Positions 27,163 to 36,514 of a stretch of 64,000 bases of DNA are shown one piece after another. The translations under genes and the position numbers were made by a program. This stretch comes from Burkholderia sp. Ax-1724 (GTDB taxonomy: Bacteria > Pseudomonadota > Gammaproteobacteria > Burkholderiales > Burkholderiaceae). How positions within the stretch are numbered: the first letter of the stretch is position 1; each line of letters opens with the position of its first letter. The stretch covers positions 124,001 through 188,000 of the forward strand of contig NZ_VWWL01000002.1 in assembly GCF_011752995.1 (NCBI RefSeq), in the 5' to 3' direction. The notes beneath the pieces are model-generated. The model had not been told where the DNA came from, made no database searches, and saw only the letters and a program-made list of their open reading frames with translations.

Positions 27163-27222
27163 GGTTGCGATCGCGGCAGAAAACAATGTGTCGGAATGGA
27201 AAATTTTTGAGCAGCGTAAACC
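27163..27222 (+). repeat. Relic of a chemoreceptor 3' end
   Basis: About 60 bp match 25551-25609, the end of the chemoreceptor gene, at roughly 85 percent: GGTTGCGATCGCGGCAG, then GGAATGG and AAAATTTTTGAGC, which encodes a relic of the EWENF tail. It lies 1612 bp from the real gene end, with the effector and immunity genes between the two copies. Confidence 0.65.
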
Positions 27223-27245
27223 GCCGTCGATCGAAAAGCCATAAG

Positions 27246-27273
27246 CCGGATAGAGGCACGCGCCCCTATCCGG
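27246..27273. terminator. Hairpin after the SDR gene
   Basis: CCGGATAG (27246-27253) and CTATCCGG (27266-27273) form a perfect 8-bp stem with a 12-base loop, 43 bases past the SDR stop on the minus strand. There is no T-run. Confidence 0.35.
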
Positions 27274-27316
27274 TCCATGACTTGATCCGCCCTATTGCAA
27301 GCCGCCTGAAAACACC

Positions 27317-28075
27317 CTATTGCGTCGTATAACCGCCATCGACCACAAGGTTTTCTCCATTGATCATGGCCGCAGCATCGCTCGCGAGATAGAGCACGGC
27401 GAAGGCGATTTCATCGGGTTGCGCGAAGCGGCCCGACGGAATCTTGCGCTTGAACTGCGCGCCGACTTCGCCGGCCCATGCGCGCCGCCCGAGTTCCGTT
27501 TCGACGACGGTCGGTGAAATCGCGTTGACGGTAATGCCGCGCGGCCCCCATTCGCCGGCCAGCACGCGGGTCATGCCGAGTAGCGCTGCTTTGCTGGCAC
27601 TGTAGGCCAGATGCTTGTCGAGCCCCACGAGCGCCGCTTGCGACGCCATGTTGACGATGCGGCCCGCGCCCCGCTCCAGCATGTGCCGCCCGACCTCGCG
27701 CGTGTAGAGAAAAGGGCCCCTGAGATTGATCGCCATAGTCTGATCCCAGAGCGCCGCGCTCATGTCCTCGGCCTTCTCGATCAAGCCGATGCCCGCGTTG
27801 TTGACGAGTACGTCGATGCGTCCGAAACGGGCAATAACGTCCGCCACGATAGCTTGCGTGCGCGCTTCGTCGCTGACGTCGCCACACCATCCGGCACTGC
27901 CGTTGCCGAACGACGCCGCAACGCGTTCGACCTCGTCGCTGATGTCAACCAGCGCGACGTGCGCGCCCTGGGCCACGAACTGGGTGGCAATGGCAAGGCC
28001 GATACCCGAGGCACCGCCGGTAATCAGAACGACCTTATGGCTAAAGTCGAACGCTTGCTGAAAAGATCCGGGCAT
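27317..28075 (-). CDS. Short-chain dehydrogenase/reductase of the sugar locus
   Basis: This 252-residue SDR shows the cofactor motif TGGASGIG at residues 19-26, NNAG near 92, an active-site Ser in NMASQAAL, YSASK (Tyr and Lys) and a C-terminal VVDGGYTTQ. An acidic residue after the second strand (VDIS) favours NAD. It is the last gene of the minus-strand block that begins with an aldolase/dehydrogenase and an ABC importer. A sugar or polyol dehydrogenase role is likely, possibly making the ketose that the nearby kinase phosphorylates. It is 129 bp from the binding-protein gene, so it may have its own promoter. Confidence 0.85.
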   Translation of the reverse strand: MPGSFQQAFDFSHKVVLITGGASGIGLAIATQFVAQGAHVALVDISDEVERVAASFGNGSAGWCGDVSDEARTQAIVADVIARFGRIDVLVNNAGIGLIEKAEDMSAALWDQTMAINLRGPFLYTREVGRHMLERGAGRIVNMASQAALVGLDKHLAYSASKAALLGMTRVLAGEWGPRGITVNAISPTVVETELGRRAWAGEVGAQFKRKIPSGRFAQPDEIAFAVLYLASDAAAMINGENLVVDGGYTTQ

Positions 28076-28204
28076 GACAAGACAACCTTTCTAGATACGG
28101 AGTACGGGGAAAAACTGGCCGGAGCAGAGACAAACCCGCAGATCAATCCGTAGATAAACCCGGCGGACAAACCCTCCGCACTCCGGCCAACGCATCACGC
28201 TTTC

Positions 28205-29206
28205 CTAATGCGCCGCCTCGAACTGCGCAGCGTTCGCTTTCGTCACTTCGGTCCAGGGCACCGCGTACAGTTTCGCGGTACCGTCGCCCCACGGCATGGT
28301 ACTCGCGTACTGCTGCCAGATCGTCGACTGCGGCTTGTAGCTCGGCCCGATCTCGTGACGCAGCATGATATCGAGCGCGCCTTGCGCCTGCGCCTTGGCG
28401 TCCTGCCGCTCGGTCAGCACCATCTCGCCGCGGGCGATGGCCTTGATCGCATCGGTCACGCCGTCGATGCCGGCGATGGGGATCGTCTTCGGATCGATAT
28501 TCGCGGCCTTCAACGCGGCAATCGCGCCGAGCGCCATTTCGTCGTTTTCGGCAATCACGCCATTGATCTGTCCAGGATGAGCCGTGATCCAGTTCTGCAT
28601 CAACGTCAACGCTTCGGCACGCGACCAGTTGGCGGTCTTGCGCTCCAGCACCTTGATGCCCGGGTTCTGCTTGAGCACCTTGTCGATGCCTTCACCGCGC
28701 TGCATCGCGCCCATTTGTCCGACCGGACCTTCGAGAATCACGACGTTGCCTTTGCCGCCGAGTTTCTTCACGACCGCGCCCGCTTCGAGCTCGCCGCCGA
28801 GCACGTCGTTCGAGCCGATATACGAAACCAGTTGATCGCTCTTGACCGGGCCGTTCGATCCGACGACCGGCAGACCCGCGGCAGCGGCCTTGCGCACCAC
28901 ATTGCCGCCGGCAATCGAGTCGATCGGAATATAGAGCGCACCGTCGTATTTCTGCGTAATCATCGTATCGAACTGGCCGTCCTGCGTCATGTGATCGTAG
29001 CGGCCGTCGAAGACCGTCAGATTGACGAGGCCGCTCTTCACCGCGGGGTGATCCTTCAGCGCATTCACCCATAGCTGCGCATACTCGTTTCTCTGCCCAT
29101 ACACGGCCGCGCCGATTTTCCATGTCTTGACCGGCGCGCTTTGCGCGAACGCCGCCGCGCACGCGACACCGAGCGTAACTGCCGTGAGCCATTTTGCTGA
29201 TTTCAT
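28205..29206 (-). CDS. Sugar ABC transporter periplasmic binding protein
   Basis: The 333-residue product has a Sec signal peptide (KWLTAVTLGVACAAAFA) and the RbsB-like fold: WKIGAAVYGQRNEYAQLW, then VLGGELEAGAVV, GVIAENDEMALGAIAALKA and IAGIDGV. CAGGAGA precedes ATG 29206. It captures a sugar for the permease and ATPase encoded upstream. The substrate cannot be read from the sequence; the locus suggests a deoxy-sugar or polyol whose breakdown passes through a ketose 1-phosphate. Confidence 0.9.
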   Translation of the reverse strand: MKSAKWLTAVTLGVACAAAFAQSAPVKTWKIGAAVYGQRNEYAQLWVNALKDHPAVKSGLVNLTVFDGRYDHMTQDGQFDTMITQKYDGALYIPIDSIAGGNVVRKAAAAGLPVVGSNGPVKSDQLVSYIGSNDVLGGELEAGAVVKKLGGKGNVVILEGPVGQMGAMQRGEGIDKVLKQNPGIKVLERKTANWSRAEALTLMQNWITAHPGQINGVIAENDEMALGAIAALKAANIDPKTIPIAGIDGVTDAIKAIARGEMVLTERQDAKAQAQGALDIMLRHEIGPSYKPQSTIWQQYASTMPWGDGTAKLYAVPWTEVTKANAAQFEAAH

Positions 29207-29243
29207 ATCGTCTCCTGGTTGTAAGTTTGCGCGAGGCAGGGCC

Positions 29244-30203
29244 TCAGTTGCTTTCCCGGCGCGCGGCGATATCGAGCAGAACCGCGCACACGATGACCGC
29301 GCCCTTGATGACTTGCTGGTAATACGAAGACACGCCCATCAAATCGAGTCCGTTGTTGATGACACCAATGATCAGTACGCCAAACAGCGTGCCCGCGACG
29401 CCGCCAATCCCGCCCGACAGACTCGTGCCGCCGATCACGACGGCCGCAATCGCATCGAGTTCATACCCCACCCCCGCCTGGGTCAGCGCCGAAGTCGTGC
29501 GCGCGTTGAGCACCACGCCGGCGAGTCCCGCGCAACCGCCGCAGATCGCATACACGGACAGCAGGATCAGCCGGGTCGGCACGCCACTCGCACGCGCGCT
29601 CTTTTCGTTGCCGCCGACCGCATAGACATAGCGGCCAAAGCGGGAATAGCGCAGCACGACGAGCGAGGCGGCGAACAGGGCCAGGAAGATCAGCACGGGA
29701 ATCGGCACGCCGGCCACCTTCCCCTGGCCAATCAGCAGAAACGCATCGGACAGGCCGGAGATCGGCATGCCGTCGTTGTAGATCTGGGTCGCACCGCGAG
29801 CGATGCTGAGCATGCCGAGCGTGACGACGAAAGCCGGCACGCGAAAGCGGGCAATCACCAGACCGTTGAGCGCGCCGGACGCCACGCCGACCGCGACGCC
29901 CGCAACAACTGCGAGGAACGGAGCGTGCGGTGCATCGCCCGCGACGACGCTCGCCGCAACCATGCCGGCAAACGCGAGCACCGAACCGACCGACAGATCG
30001 ATTCCCCCGGCGAGAATCACGAAGGTCATGCCGATGGCGAGCAGACCGTTGATCGACACCTGCTGCAGGATATTCAGCAGATTGTTGATGGTCAGAAAAT
30101 ACGGATTCATCGACGACAGCGCAATACAGATCGCGACAAAGGCCGCGACGATGCCGTAGCGCGACAGGTGCTTCATCGACAGGGAGCGTTGTGCAAGCAT
30201 CAT
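29244..30203 (-). CDS. Sugar ABC transporter permease (RbsC-like)
   Basis: 319 residues with 8-10 membrane helices and the family landmarks GMTFVILAGGIDLSVGSVLA, YAVGGNEKSARASGV and GGTSLSGGIGG. Two adjacent ATG codons (30203, 30200) and a third at 30176 are possible starts. It lies 37 bp after the ATPase gene and 37 bp before the binding-protein gene. Only one permease gene is present, so it acts as a homodimer. Confidence 0.92.
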   Translation of the reverse strand: MMLAQRSLSMKHLSRYGIVAAFVAICIALSSMNPYFLTINNLLNILQQVSINGLLAIGMTFVILAGGIDLSVGSVLAFAGMVAASVVAGDAPHAPFLAVVAGVAVGVASGALNGLVIARFRVPAFVVTLGMLSIARGATQIYNDGMPISGLSDAFLLIGQGKVAGVPIPVLIFLALFAASLVVLRYSRFGRYVYAVGGNEKSARASGVPTRLILLSVYAICGGCAGLAGVVLNARTTSALTQAGVGYELDAIAAVVIGGTSLSGGIGGVAGTLFGVLIIGVINNGLDLMGVSSYYQQVIKGAVIVCAVLLDIAARRESN

Positions 30204-30240
30204 GATGTGGAGTCCAGATAAGTGCGGGAACAGGCAGCGC

Positions 30241-31731
30241 CTACGACGCGAGATGCGTCAACGCATGATGTGAAGCCTCGGCGCGTGTCAGCGTGCCGGT
30301 GATCCGGCCGCGCGCGAACACGGCGATCCGGTCGCTGACCTGCATCACCTCGTCGAGCTCCGACGACACGACAATCGCGCATCGGCCATCCGCCACGAAC
30401 GTGTTGAGAAACTCGTAGATCTGCTGCTTGGTCCCTTCGTCGATACCGCGAGTCGGTTCGTCGCACAGCAGAATGCGCGGCTGCGTGAGCAGAAAACGCG
30501 CGAGAATGACTTTCTGCTGGTTGCCGCCCGAGAGTTGCTGCACGGGAATTTCAGCGGAGCTGGTGCGAATCGAGAATTGCTGGACCATCTGCGCGAGGGC
30601 GTGCCGTTCGCGTTCGGCGCGAATCCAGCCGGCTTTCGAATAGCCGCGCAGCGCCGCGAGAGAAACGTTCTCGCGCACCGAACGACAACCGACGAGACCC
30701 GTGTCCTTGCGATCCTCGGTGATAAGCGCGAGGCCGTTGCCGAGCGCATCGGCCGGCTTGTCGATGCGCACCGGTTTTCCGTCGATCAGCAGCGTGCCTT
30801 CGTCGGGCCGCGTCAGACCGAATACGGCATTGAGAAATTCGCTGCGGCCCGCGCCCATCAGCCCATAAATGCCGAGAATCTCGCCGCGCCTGACCTGCAG
30901 ATCGATGCCGGTAAAACGCTTGCGCTGCGCGTAGCCGCGCGCTTCGAGCATGACCGGCGCGTCGGGCAGCGTGGTCGGGCGCTGGCTCTTCGTCACGCGC
31001 TCGCCGACGATCCCATGCACCAGATGCGCGGCGTCGATATCCGCGAGCCTCCCCGCTTCGATAAAGCCGCCGTTGCGAAAGATCGTGTATTCGGTAGCGA
31101 TCGAAAATATCTCGCTCATGCGGTGCGAGACGTAGATCACGCCCACCCCGCGAGCGGTCAGCCGGTGGATCGCGTCGAAAAGGATCGCCGTTTCGGCCTC
31201 GCCGATCGCGGAAGTCGGCTCGTCCATGATCAGAATGTCGCTGTCGTAGCTGATCGCCTTGGCGATTTCGACAAGCTGGCGCTTGGCGAGACTCAAGCGT
31301 CGCAGCGGCGCCCGCACGTCGATCGAGAAACCGAGCGACTCCATCAGTTCGGCCGCGCGTTTGAAGAGGCGGCGGTAGTCGACGACGAGCCCGCCGAGCT
31401 TCATCGGTTCGCGGCCGAGAAACAGATTCTCCGCGACAGTCATGTCGAGCAACGGATTCAGCTCCTGGCTGATCATCGCAATGCCGGCCGCCAGGGAGTC
31501 CGCCGGCGACTCGAAATTGACCGGCTTGCCCTTGCAACTGATCGTGCCGCCGTCGCGCCTCAGCATGCCGGTCAGGATGTTCAGAAACGTCGACTTGCCG
31601 GCGCCGTTGCCGCCGCACAATGCGTGCACCGTGCCCGGCCGCAGTTCGAGCCGGCCGTCGCGTAGCGCCGGCACGCCGTTGAACGATTTCTGCACACCCG
31701 CGGCATGCAGCAGGTAGTGATCGTTGTCCAT
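30241..31731 (-). CDS. Sugar ABC transporter ATPase (RbsA/MglA-like, two domains)
   Basis: 496 residues with two nucleotide-binding domains. The first has Walker A GGNGAGKST at about 39-47, signature LSLAKRQ and Walker B ILIMDEPTSA. The second has the degenerate P-loop GLMGAGRSE usual for this family, signature LSGGNQQK and ILLCDEPTRG. It powers the permease encoded downstream. It follows the aldolase/dehydrogenase gene by 130 bp. Confidence 0.93.
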   Translation of the reverse strand: MDNDHYLLHAAGVQKSFNGVPALRDGRLELRPGTVHALCGGNGAGKSTFLNILTGMLRRDGGTISCKGKPVNFESPADSLAAGIAMISQELNPLLDMTVAENLFLGREPMKLGGLVVDYRRLFKRAAELMESLGFSIDVRAPLRRLSLAKRQLVEIAKAISYDSDILIMDEPTSAIGEAETAILFDAIHRLTARGVGVIYVSHRMSEIFSIATEYTIFRNGGFIEAGRLADIDAAHLVHGIVGERVTKSQRPTTLPDAPVMLEARGYAQRKRFTGIDLQVRRGEILGIYGLMGAGRSEFLNAVFGLTRPDEGTLLIDGKPVRIDKPADALGNGLALITEDRKDTGLVGCRSVRENVSLAALRGYSKAGWIRAERERHALAQMVQQFSIRTSSAEIPVQQLSGGNQQKVILARFLLTQPRILLCDEPTRGIDEGTKQQIYEFLNTFVADGRCAIVVSSELDEVMQVSDRIAVFARGRITGTLTRAEASHHALTHLAS

Positions 31732-31861
31732 GTCTCCACCACGTTGCGTTTTTATACGGTGTCCCGATCGATGCCGAAAGATTCGCTGCCGCCCGCTGTG
31801 GGGTGCGTGAGGCAGCCGGTGGCTCAGCGGGCTCAGTGGATCTCAGCGGATTTCACCGGAT

Positions 31862-33982
31862 TCACCGGGTAAAGGCGGCAGCGTTGCCTGCGTCGACGTT
31901 GAGGATGTTCCCGGTCGACTTGGCCGACAGATCGCTCGCGAAGAAGTACACGCCTTCGGCAATGTCCTCGGGCAGCACGCTGAGCTTGAGCATGCTGCGC
32001 TTGCGATAGAAGTCTTCGATGTCGTCCGTCGCGATCTTGTTGGTGGCGGCACGCTCTTCCTTCCACTTGCCGTCCCATATCTTCGAGCCGCGTATCACCG
32101 CATCGGGATTCACGACGTTGACGCGAATGCCGTGCTCGGCGCCTTCCAGCGCGAGACAACGCGCCAGATGGATTTCCGACGCCTTGGCCGTGCAATAGGC
32201 GGCCGCGCCCGCCGACGCAACGAGCCCGTTCTTGCTCGCGACAAATACGATGCTTCCGCCGACACCCTGCTCGCGCAACAGCCGATACGCGGCACGCGCG
32301 ACCAGAAAATAACCGGTCGACAGAATGTTCATATTGCGATTCCAGAGTTCGAGGCTGGTATCGCCGATCGCCGCCGAGGACGCGATGCCCGCGTTCGACA
32401 CCACCAGGTCGAGCCCGCCGAAACTCGCGAGAGCCGCGGCCATCGACGCCTGCACCGACGCCTCGTTCGTCACGTCGGTCACGGCGCTGGCCACCATGTC
32501 CTTGCCGAACCGCTGGCGCAGGCTTGCCTCGGCTTCGGTCAAGGCGTTCGCGTCGATGTCGGCGAGCAGCACGCACGCGCCTTCCTGCAGAAAGCGCTCG
32601 GCGGTCGCCCGGCCGATCCCGCCCGCTGCCCCGGTGACCAATGCGATGCGGCCCGCCAGGCTCTTCGGTTTAGGCATGCGTTGCAGCTTGGCCTCTTCGA
32701 GCAGCCAGTATTCGATGTCAAACGCTTCCTGTTCGGGCAGGCCGACATAGCGGTCGACGCGCTGCGCCTCGCGCATCACGTTGATCGCATTGATGTAGAA
32801 CTCGCTCGCGATGCGGGCCGTGGCCTTGTCGCGCGCGAAGCTCAGCATACCCACGCCGGGGATCAGGTAGATCACCGCGTTCGGGTCGCGCATGGCCGGG
32901 CTGTTCGGACGCTTGCAGCGTTCGTAGTAGTCCCGATAGTTCTCGCGGTATTGCTCGAGCGCGACGTCGAGGCCCGCGATCACCTCGTCGAGGTTGTTGC
33001 GCTGCGGATCGAAGTCCAGCACCAGCGGATAGATCTTCGTGCGCAGAAAATGATCGGGACAGGATGTGCCGAGCGCGGCCAGCGGTGCCAGTTCCTTGCT
33101 GCACACGAATTCGAGCACTTCCGCGCGATCGTCGAAATGCCCCTGCTTGTACTGGCCGCCCGCCGCCGCGCCGCTAATCTTGCCGCGCAACGCCGGAACG
33201 AGCCGCTCGACCACGTGCAACCTCGCCTCGCTGTCGAGCGGCGCCTGCACCGCACCGCCGAAGGCCGGTTTGTCGCTGCGCGCGGCAAGCCACGCATTGG
33301 CCTGCGCGATCACGCGCACCGTGTTCTCGTAACACGCCTTCGAGGTGTCGCCCCAAGTGAAAAGACCATGGTTTTGCAGCACCAGGCCTTTGAGCCCCGG
33401 ATGGTCGCGAGTGATGTTGCCGAGCTGGACACCAAGGTCGAAGCCGGGGCGTTGCCACGGCACCCAGGCAAGCTCGCCGTGAAAAATCTCGCGCGTCAGC
33501 TGCTCGCCGTTCTCGCTCGCCGCGATTGCGATCACCGCGTCCGGGTGCATGTGATCGACGTGCGCTTTCGGAATGTACGCATGCAGCGCGGTGTCGATGC
33601 TCGCGGCGCGCGGATTCAGGTTGAAGGTGCAATGCGAGGCCATCGCCACCATCTCGTCCTCGTGAGCGAGTCCGCGATAGCGCGACTTGAGCGCTTGCAG
33701 CTTGTCCATATAGAGCGTGGCAAAGCCGTCGAGCTTCATACTGCCGACGTCGCCGCCCGATCCCTTGACCCACAGGACCTGCACCGGCTGCCCGGTCAGG
33801 GGATCGGGCATGTCGATCTTGCCGGACGTATTGCCACCACCAAAATTGGTGATGCGCAAATCGCTACCCAGCAGATTGGAGCGATACAGCAAAAGCTCCG
33901 GCTCGGACATCGATGCAGCCCGCGTGTCGTCCCACAGGGAGACGATCGGGGTCGAAGCGGCAAGATCGGAAGAGGTCTTCAT
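31862..33982 (-). CDS. Bifunctional class II aldolase / short-chain dehydrogenase (RhaD/YuxG-like)
   Basis: About 706 residues. The N-terminal half is a class II aldolase (NFGGGNTSGKID, VKGSGGDVGSM, metal ligands in HVDHMHPD and LQNHGLFTWG). The C-terminal 260 residues are an SDR (TGAAGGIG, SNAG, Tyr/Lys in YCTAKAS). Homologues split L-rhamnulose 1-phosphate into dihydroxyacetone phosphate and lactaldehyde and oxidise the lactaldehyde. ATG 33982 was chosen; an upstream in-frame ATG at 34108 would start inside the operator region and add a basic stretch unlike the family. It is divergent from the DeoR regulator, first gene of the minus-strand block. Confidence 0.88.
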   Translation of the reverse strand: MKTSSDLAASTPIVSLWDDTRAASMSEPELLLYRSNLLGSDLRITNFGGGNTSGKIDMPDPLTGQPVQVLWVKGSGGDVGSMKLDGFATLYMDKLQALKSRYRGLAHEDEMVAMASHCTFNLNPRAASIDTALHAYIPKAHVDHMHPDAVIAIAASENGEQLTREIFHGELAWVPWQRPGFDLGVQLGNITRDHPGLKGLVLQNHGLFTWGDTSKACYENTVRVIAQANAWLAARSDKPAFGGAVQAPLDSEARLHVVERLVPALRGKISGAAAGGQYKQGHFDDRAEVLEFVCSKELAPLAALGTSCPDHFLRTKIYPLVLDFDPQRNNLDEVIAGLDVALEQYRENYRDYYERCKRPNSPAMRDPNAVIYLIPGVGMLSFARDKATARIASEFYINAINVMREAQRVDRYVGLPEQEAFDIEYWLLEEAKLQRMPKPKSLAGRIALVTGAAGGIGRATAERFLQEGACVLLADIDANALTEAEASLRQRFGKDMVASAVTDVTNEASVQASMAAALASFGGLDLVVSNAGIASSAAIGDTSLELWNRNMNILSTGYFLVARAAYRLLREQGVGGSIVFVASKNGLVASAGAAAYCTAKASEIHLARCLALEGAEHGIRVNVVNPDAVIRGSKIWDGKWKEERAATNKIATDDIEDFYRKRSMLKLSVLPEDIAEGVYFFASDLSAKSTGNILNVDAGNAAAFTR

Positions 33983-34037
33983 GGAAGCGTTGTCTCGCGG
34001 GTTTCGTGGATTGATGGAGCGCAGTTTGTCCACAAAA

Positions 34038-34129
34038 CGCTCATTTTTCAATCGAATTCCGATCAACTTTTTGATTGTTTTGAGCGAGGGTTTTCCATTA
34101 TCAGGCAATTGATGATTGTTCTGTGAGCG
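34038..34129. promoter_or_regulatory. Three repeated operator elements (GATTG-N3/5-TGAGCG)
   Basis: The divergent promoter region holds GATTG followed by TGAGCG three times: inverted at 34053-34038 (5-base gap), direct at 34073-34086 (3-base gap) and direct at 34114-34129 (5-base gap). The first two face each other as a dyad. They sit between the aldolase gene (minus) and the DeoR gene (plus) and are the likely binding sites of that DeoR protein. Confidence 0.6.
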
Positions 34130-34164
34130 AATGACATAATCCGCCTGAACATGGAGAACCGGCC

Positions 34165-34956
34165 TTGATCAACCATACGCGGCGCAAGAAATTGCTGAAA
34201 ATCCTCGCTGAGCGGGGCAGCGTGACCGTCACCGAACTCGAGGGCGCGCTCAACGCGTCCGCCGCCACCATCCGGCGCGACATCGCGGTGCTGGCAACCA
34301 GCGGACAACTCGTCAAGGTGCACGGCGGCGCGCAGCATATCGCGCCTGACAAACCGGGTGGACTGGTGGGATCGAACTTCCGGGAAAGCACGGCGGTGCA
34401 TCCCGAGCGCAAGCGGGCGATCGCCCGGCGCGCGGCGCAGATGTGCCTCGATGGCGAGACCGTCATCATCAATGGCGGAAGCACCACGCACATGATGGCG
34501 GAGTATCTCGCCGAGAGTCAGCTCACCATCCTGACCAACTCGTTCCTCACGGCCCAGCAGTTGCTCACGCAGAGCCGCAACGAAATCCTGCTGCCGGGCG
34601 GCAAGGTTTATCGCGAGCAGAACGTGATCGTCAGTCCCTTCGAGAACGACGTGATTCAGAATCACTACGCGAGCAAGATGTTCATCGGCGCCGCCGCCGT
34701 CTCGCCGTTAGGACTGCTCGAAAGCGATCCGCTGCTCGTGCGCGCCGAGATCAAGCTGATGAAGCAGGCCGACGAGATCATCGTGCTCGTCGACAGTTCC
34801 AAGTTCGCGAGCCGGCGTGGCGGACTCATCGTATGCCCGCTCTCGCGCGTGAAGATGCTGATCACCGACAGCGGCGTCGCGGCGGAAACCGTGGAGATGC
34901 TGCAAGGCCAGGGCATCGACGTGATCGTGGTCGAGGCCGACCCGGTGGCATCATGA
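34165..34956 (+). CDS. DeoR-family sugar regulator
   Basis: 263 residues. The N-terminal winged helix (RRKKLLKILAERGSVTVTELEGALNASAATIRRDI, key part SAATIRRDI as recognition helix) is followed by the DeoR sensor domain, which binds a sugar phosphate (VIINGGSTTHMMAEYL, ILTNSFL, IVLVDSSKF). Start is TTG 34165 with ATGGAGA 8 bases upstream; no ATG fits. It is divergent from the aldolase-importer block and overlaps the kinase gene by 4 bases (ATGA), so it probably represses both until a phosphorylated intermediate appears. Confidence 0.92.
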   Translation: MINHTRRKKLLKILAERGSVTVTELEGALNASAATIRRDIAVLATSGQLVKVHGGAQHIAPDKPGGLVGSNFRESTAVHPERKRAIARRAAQMCLDGETVIINGGSTTHMMAEYLAESQLTILTNSFLTAQQLLTQSRNEILLPGGKVYREQNVIVSPFENDVIQNHYASKMFIGAAAVSPLGLLESDPLLVRAEIKLMKQADEIIVLVDSSKFASRRGGLIVCPLSRVKMLITDSGVAAETVEMLQGQGIDVIVVEADPVAS

Positions 34957-36365
34957 GTGCCGCGCCAGGCCGTCCGGGCGGCGGCAGGGTCGCGGTGTTC
35001 GACATCGGCAAGACCAACCTCAAACTCAGCCTGATCGACGAGAACGGTACCTCGCTTGCGGAAGCCCGCCGCGCCAATCATGCCGTGAACGCGGGCCCTT
35101 ATCCGCACTTCGACGTCGGTACCATCTGGGACTGGCTGCTAGGCGAACTGGCTCGATTGCCCGGGCCGCACCGGATCGGCTCGATCATTACGACGACCCA
35201 CGGCGCCACCGTTGCGCTGCTGGGCGACGCGGAACTCGCCCTACCCGTGCTCGACTACGAATTCACGGGCATAGAGGAAGTCGACGCCGCCTATGCGTCG
35301 CTGCGCGACGATTTCGATCGCACGTTTTCGCCGGCACTACCCGGCGGCCTGAATGTCGGCAAGCAACTGTACTGGCAGTCGCTGCGGTTTCCCGAGGCAT
35401 TTGCGCGGACGCGCGCGATCGTGCCTTATCCGCAGTACTGGGCATGGCGTCTGTGCGGCGTGGCGGCGGGAGAAATCACCTCGTGGGGCTGTCATACCGA
35501 TCTGTGGGACGTGGCGAACGGCGAACTCGCGCCGATGGTACGCAAGATGGGCTGGCAGGATCTTTTTCCGCCGCTGCGCGAGGCCGATGCGGTCCTCGGC
35601 GTATTACGGCCGGAAGTGGCCGCGCGCACCGGCCTGCCCGCCGATTGCCGCGTCGTGTGCGGCATCCACGACAGCAACGCGTCGATGGTCAAGCACGTCT
35701 ATGGCGCGCAAGTTCCGCAAGCGCCGTTGAACGTCATCTCGTCGGGTACGTGGACGCTCGTAGCGGGTATCGGCGCACCGCTCTCGGTACTCGATCCACG
35801 ACGTGACATGCTGGCCAACGTCGATGCGTGGGGCCGTCCGGTCGCATGCGCCCGCTTCATGGGCGGACGCGAATTCTCGATACTCAATGCGGGACACGCG
35901 AACGACTGCCGCTGGGAAGATATCGCCGCGCTCGTCGCGCGCCGAACCCTCGCGCTACCGAGCTTCGCGCCGCTGGGCGGCCCCTGGCCTGACCGGCGCG
36001 GTGAAATTCGCGGACCGCAACCGACTTCCGCACAGGAATCCTATGCACTGGCCACGCTCTACACCGCGCTGGTCGCCGACGATTGCCTCTCGCGCCTGAA
36101 TAGCAGCGGAGAGATCGTGATCGAAGGCCCGTTGACGGCCAATCCCCACTTCGCCGCCCTGCTCGCGACACTGCGGCCCGCACAGGCGGTGTGGGTATCC
36201 GAAGACCGCTCAGGGACGACCGGTGGCGCCTATCTTCTGGCGTGCCGGCCCACGGCATACGACCCGCCGCGTTCGCGCGCGCGGCCCGTTGCGACGTTGC
36301 CGATGTCGGACTATGTCGCCGATTGGCGCAATGCGTTGACACACGCGCCGCACGCGCATCCTTAA
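34953..36365 (+). CDS. FGGY-family carbohydrate kinase
   Basis: 470 residues with the actin-like kinase fold: phosphate 1 motif VFDIGKTNLKLSLID at 14-28, TTTHGAT, GIHDSNASM and ISSGTWTLVAG (phosphate 2 and catalytic region). The start ATG 34953 overlaps the DeoR stop (ATGA), giving translational coupling. The likely job is to phosphorylate a ketose such as L-rhamnulose before the aldolase acts. The sequence alone does not tell rhamnulose from fuculose or other ketoses. Confidence 0.88.
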   Translation: MSAAPGRPGGGRVAVFDIGKTNLKLSLIDENGTSLAEARRANHAVNAGPYPHFDVGTIWDWLLGELARLPGPHRIGSIITTTHGATVALLGDAELALPVLDYEFTGIEEVDAAYASLRDDFDRTFSPALPGGLNVGKQLYWQSLRFPEAFARTRAIVPYPQYWAWRLCGVAAGEITSWGCHTDLWDVANGELAPMVRKMGWQDLFPPLREADAVLGVLRPEVAARTGLPADCRVVCGIHDSNASMVKHVYGAQVPQAPLNVISSGTWTLVAGIGAPLSVLDPRRDMLANVDAWGRPVACARFMGGREFSILNAGHANDCRWEDIAALVARRTLALPSFAPLGGPWPDRRGEIRGPQPTSAQESYALATLYTALVADDCLSRLNSSGEIVIEGPLTANPHFAALLATLRPAQAVWVSEDRSGTTGGAYLLACRPTAYDPPRSRARPVATLPMSDYVADWRNALTHAPHAHP

Positions 36366-36514
36366 GCCCGCGCTCAATACCCCGGCGCGCAACCATCCTT
36401 GCGATGCCCGGATGCGCCGGCCGCGCAGCGCCGCAAGCGGATCGGCATTCGGTAATGCCGACGGTTCAGCCGTCGGCGAGCGCTCCGTTTTCGCGTTCTG
36501 CGTGAAAACGAACT

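Larger units (their letters stand above)
26747..27316. other. 570-bp region upstream of the effector cassette
   Basis: Apart from the 26-codon leader, a terminator at 26987-27007 and a relic of a chemoreceptor 3' end at 27163-27222, this stretch has no gene I can support. It separates the effector cassette from the SDR gene on the same strand. Confidence 0.5.

Noticed and set aside
33983..34108. N-terminal extension of the aldolase/dehydrogenase to the ATG at 34108
   Set aside because: It would put coding sequence across the operator repeats and adds a basic stretch unlike the family; ATG 33982 gives the usual start.
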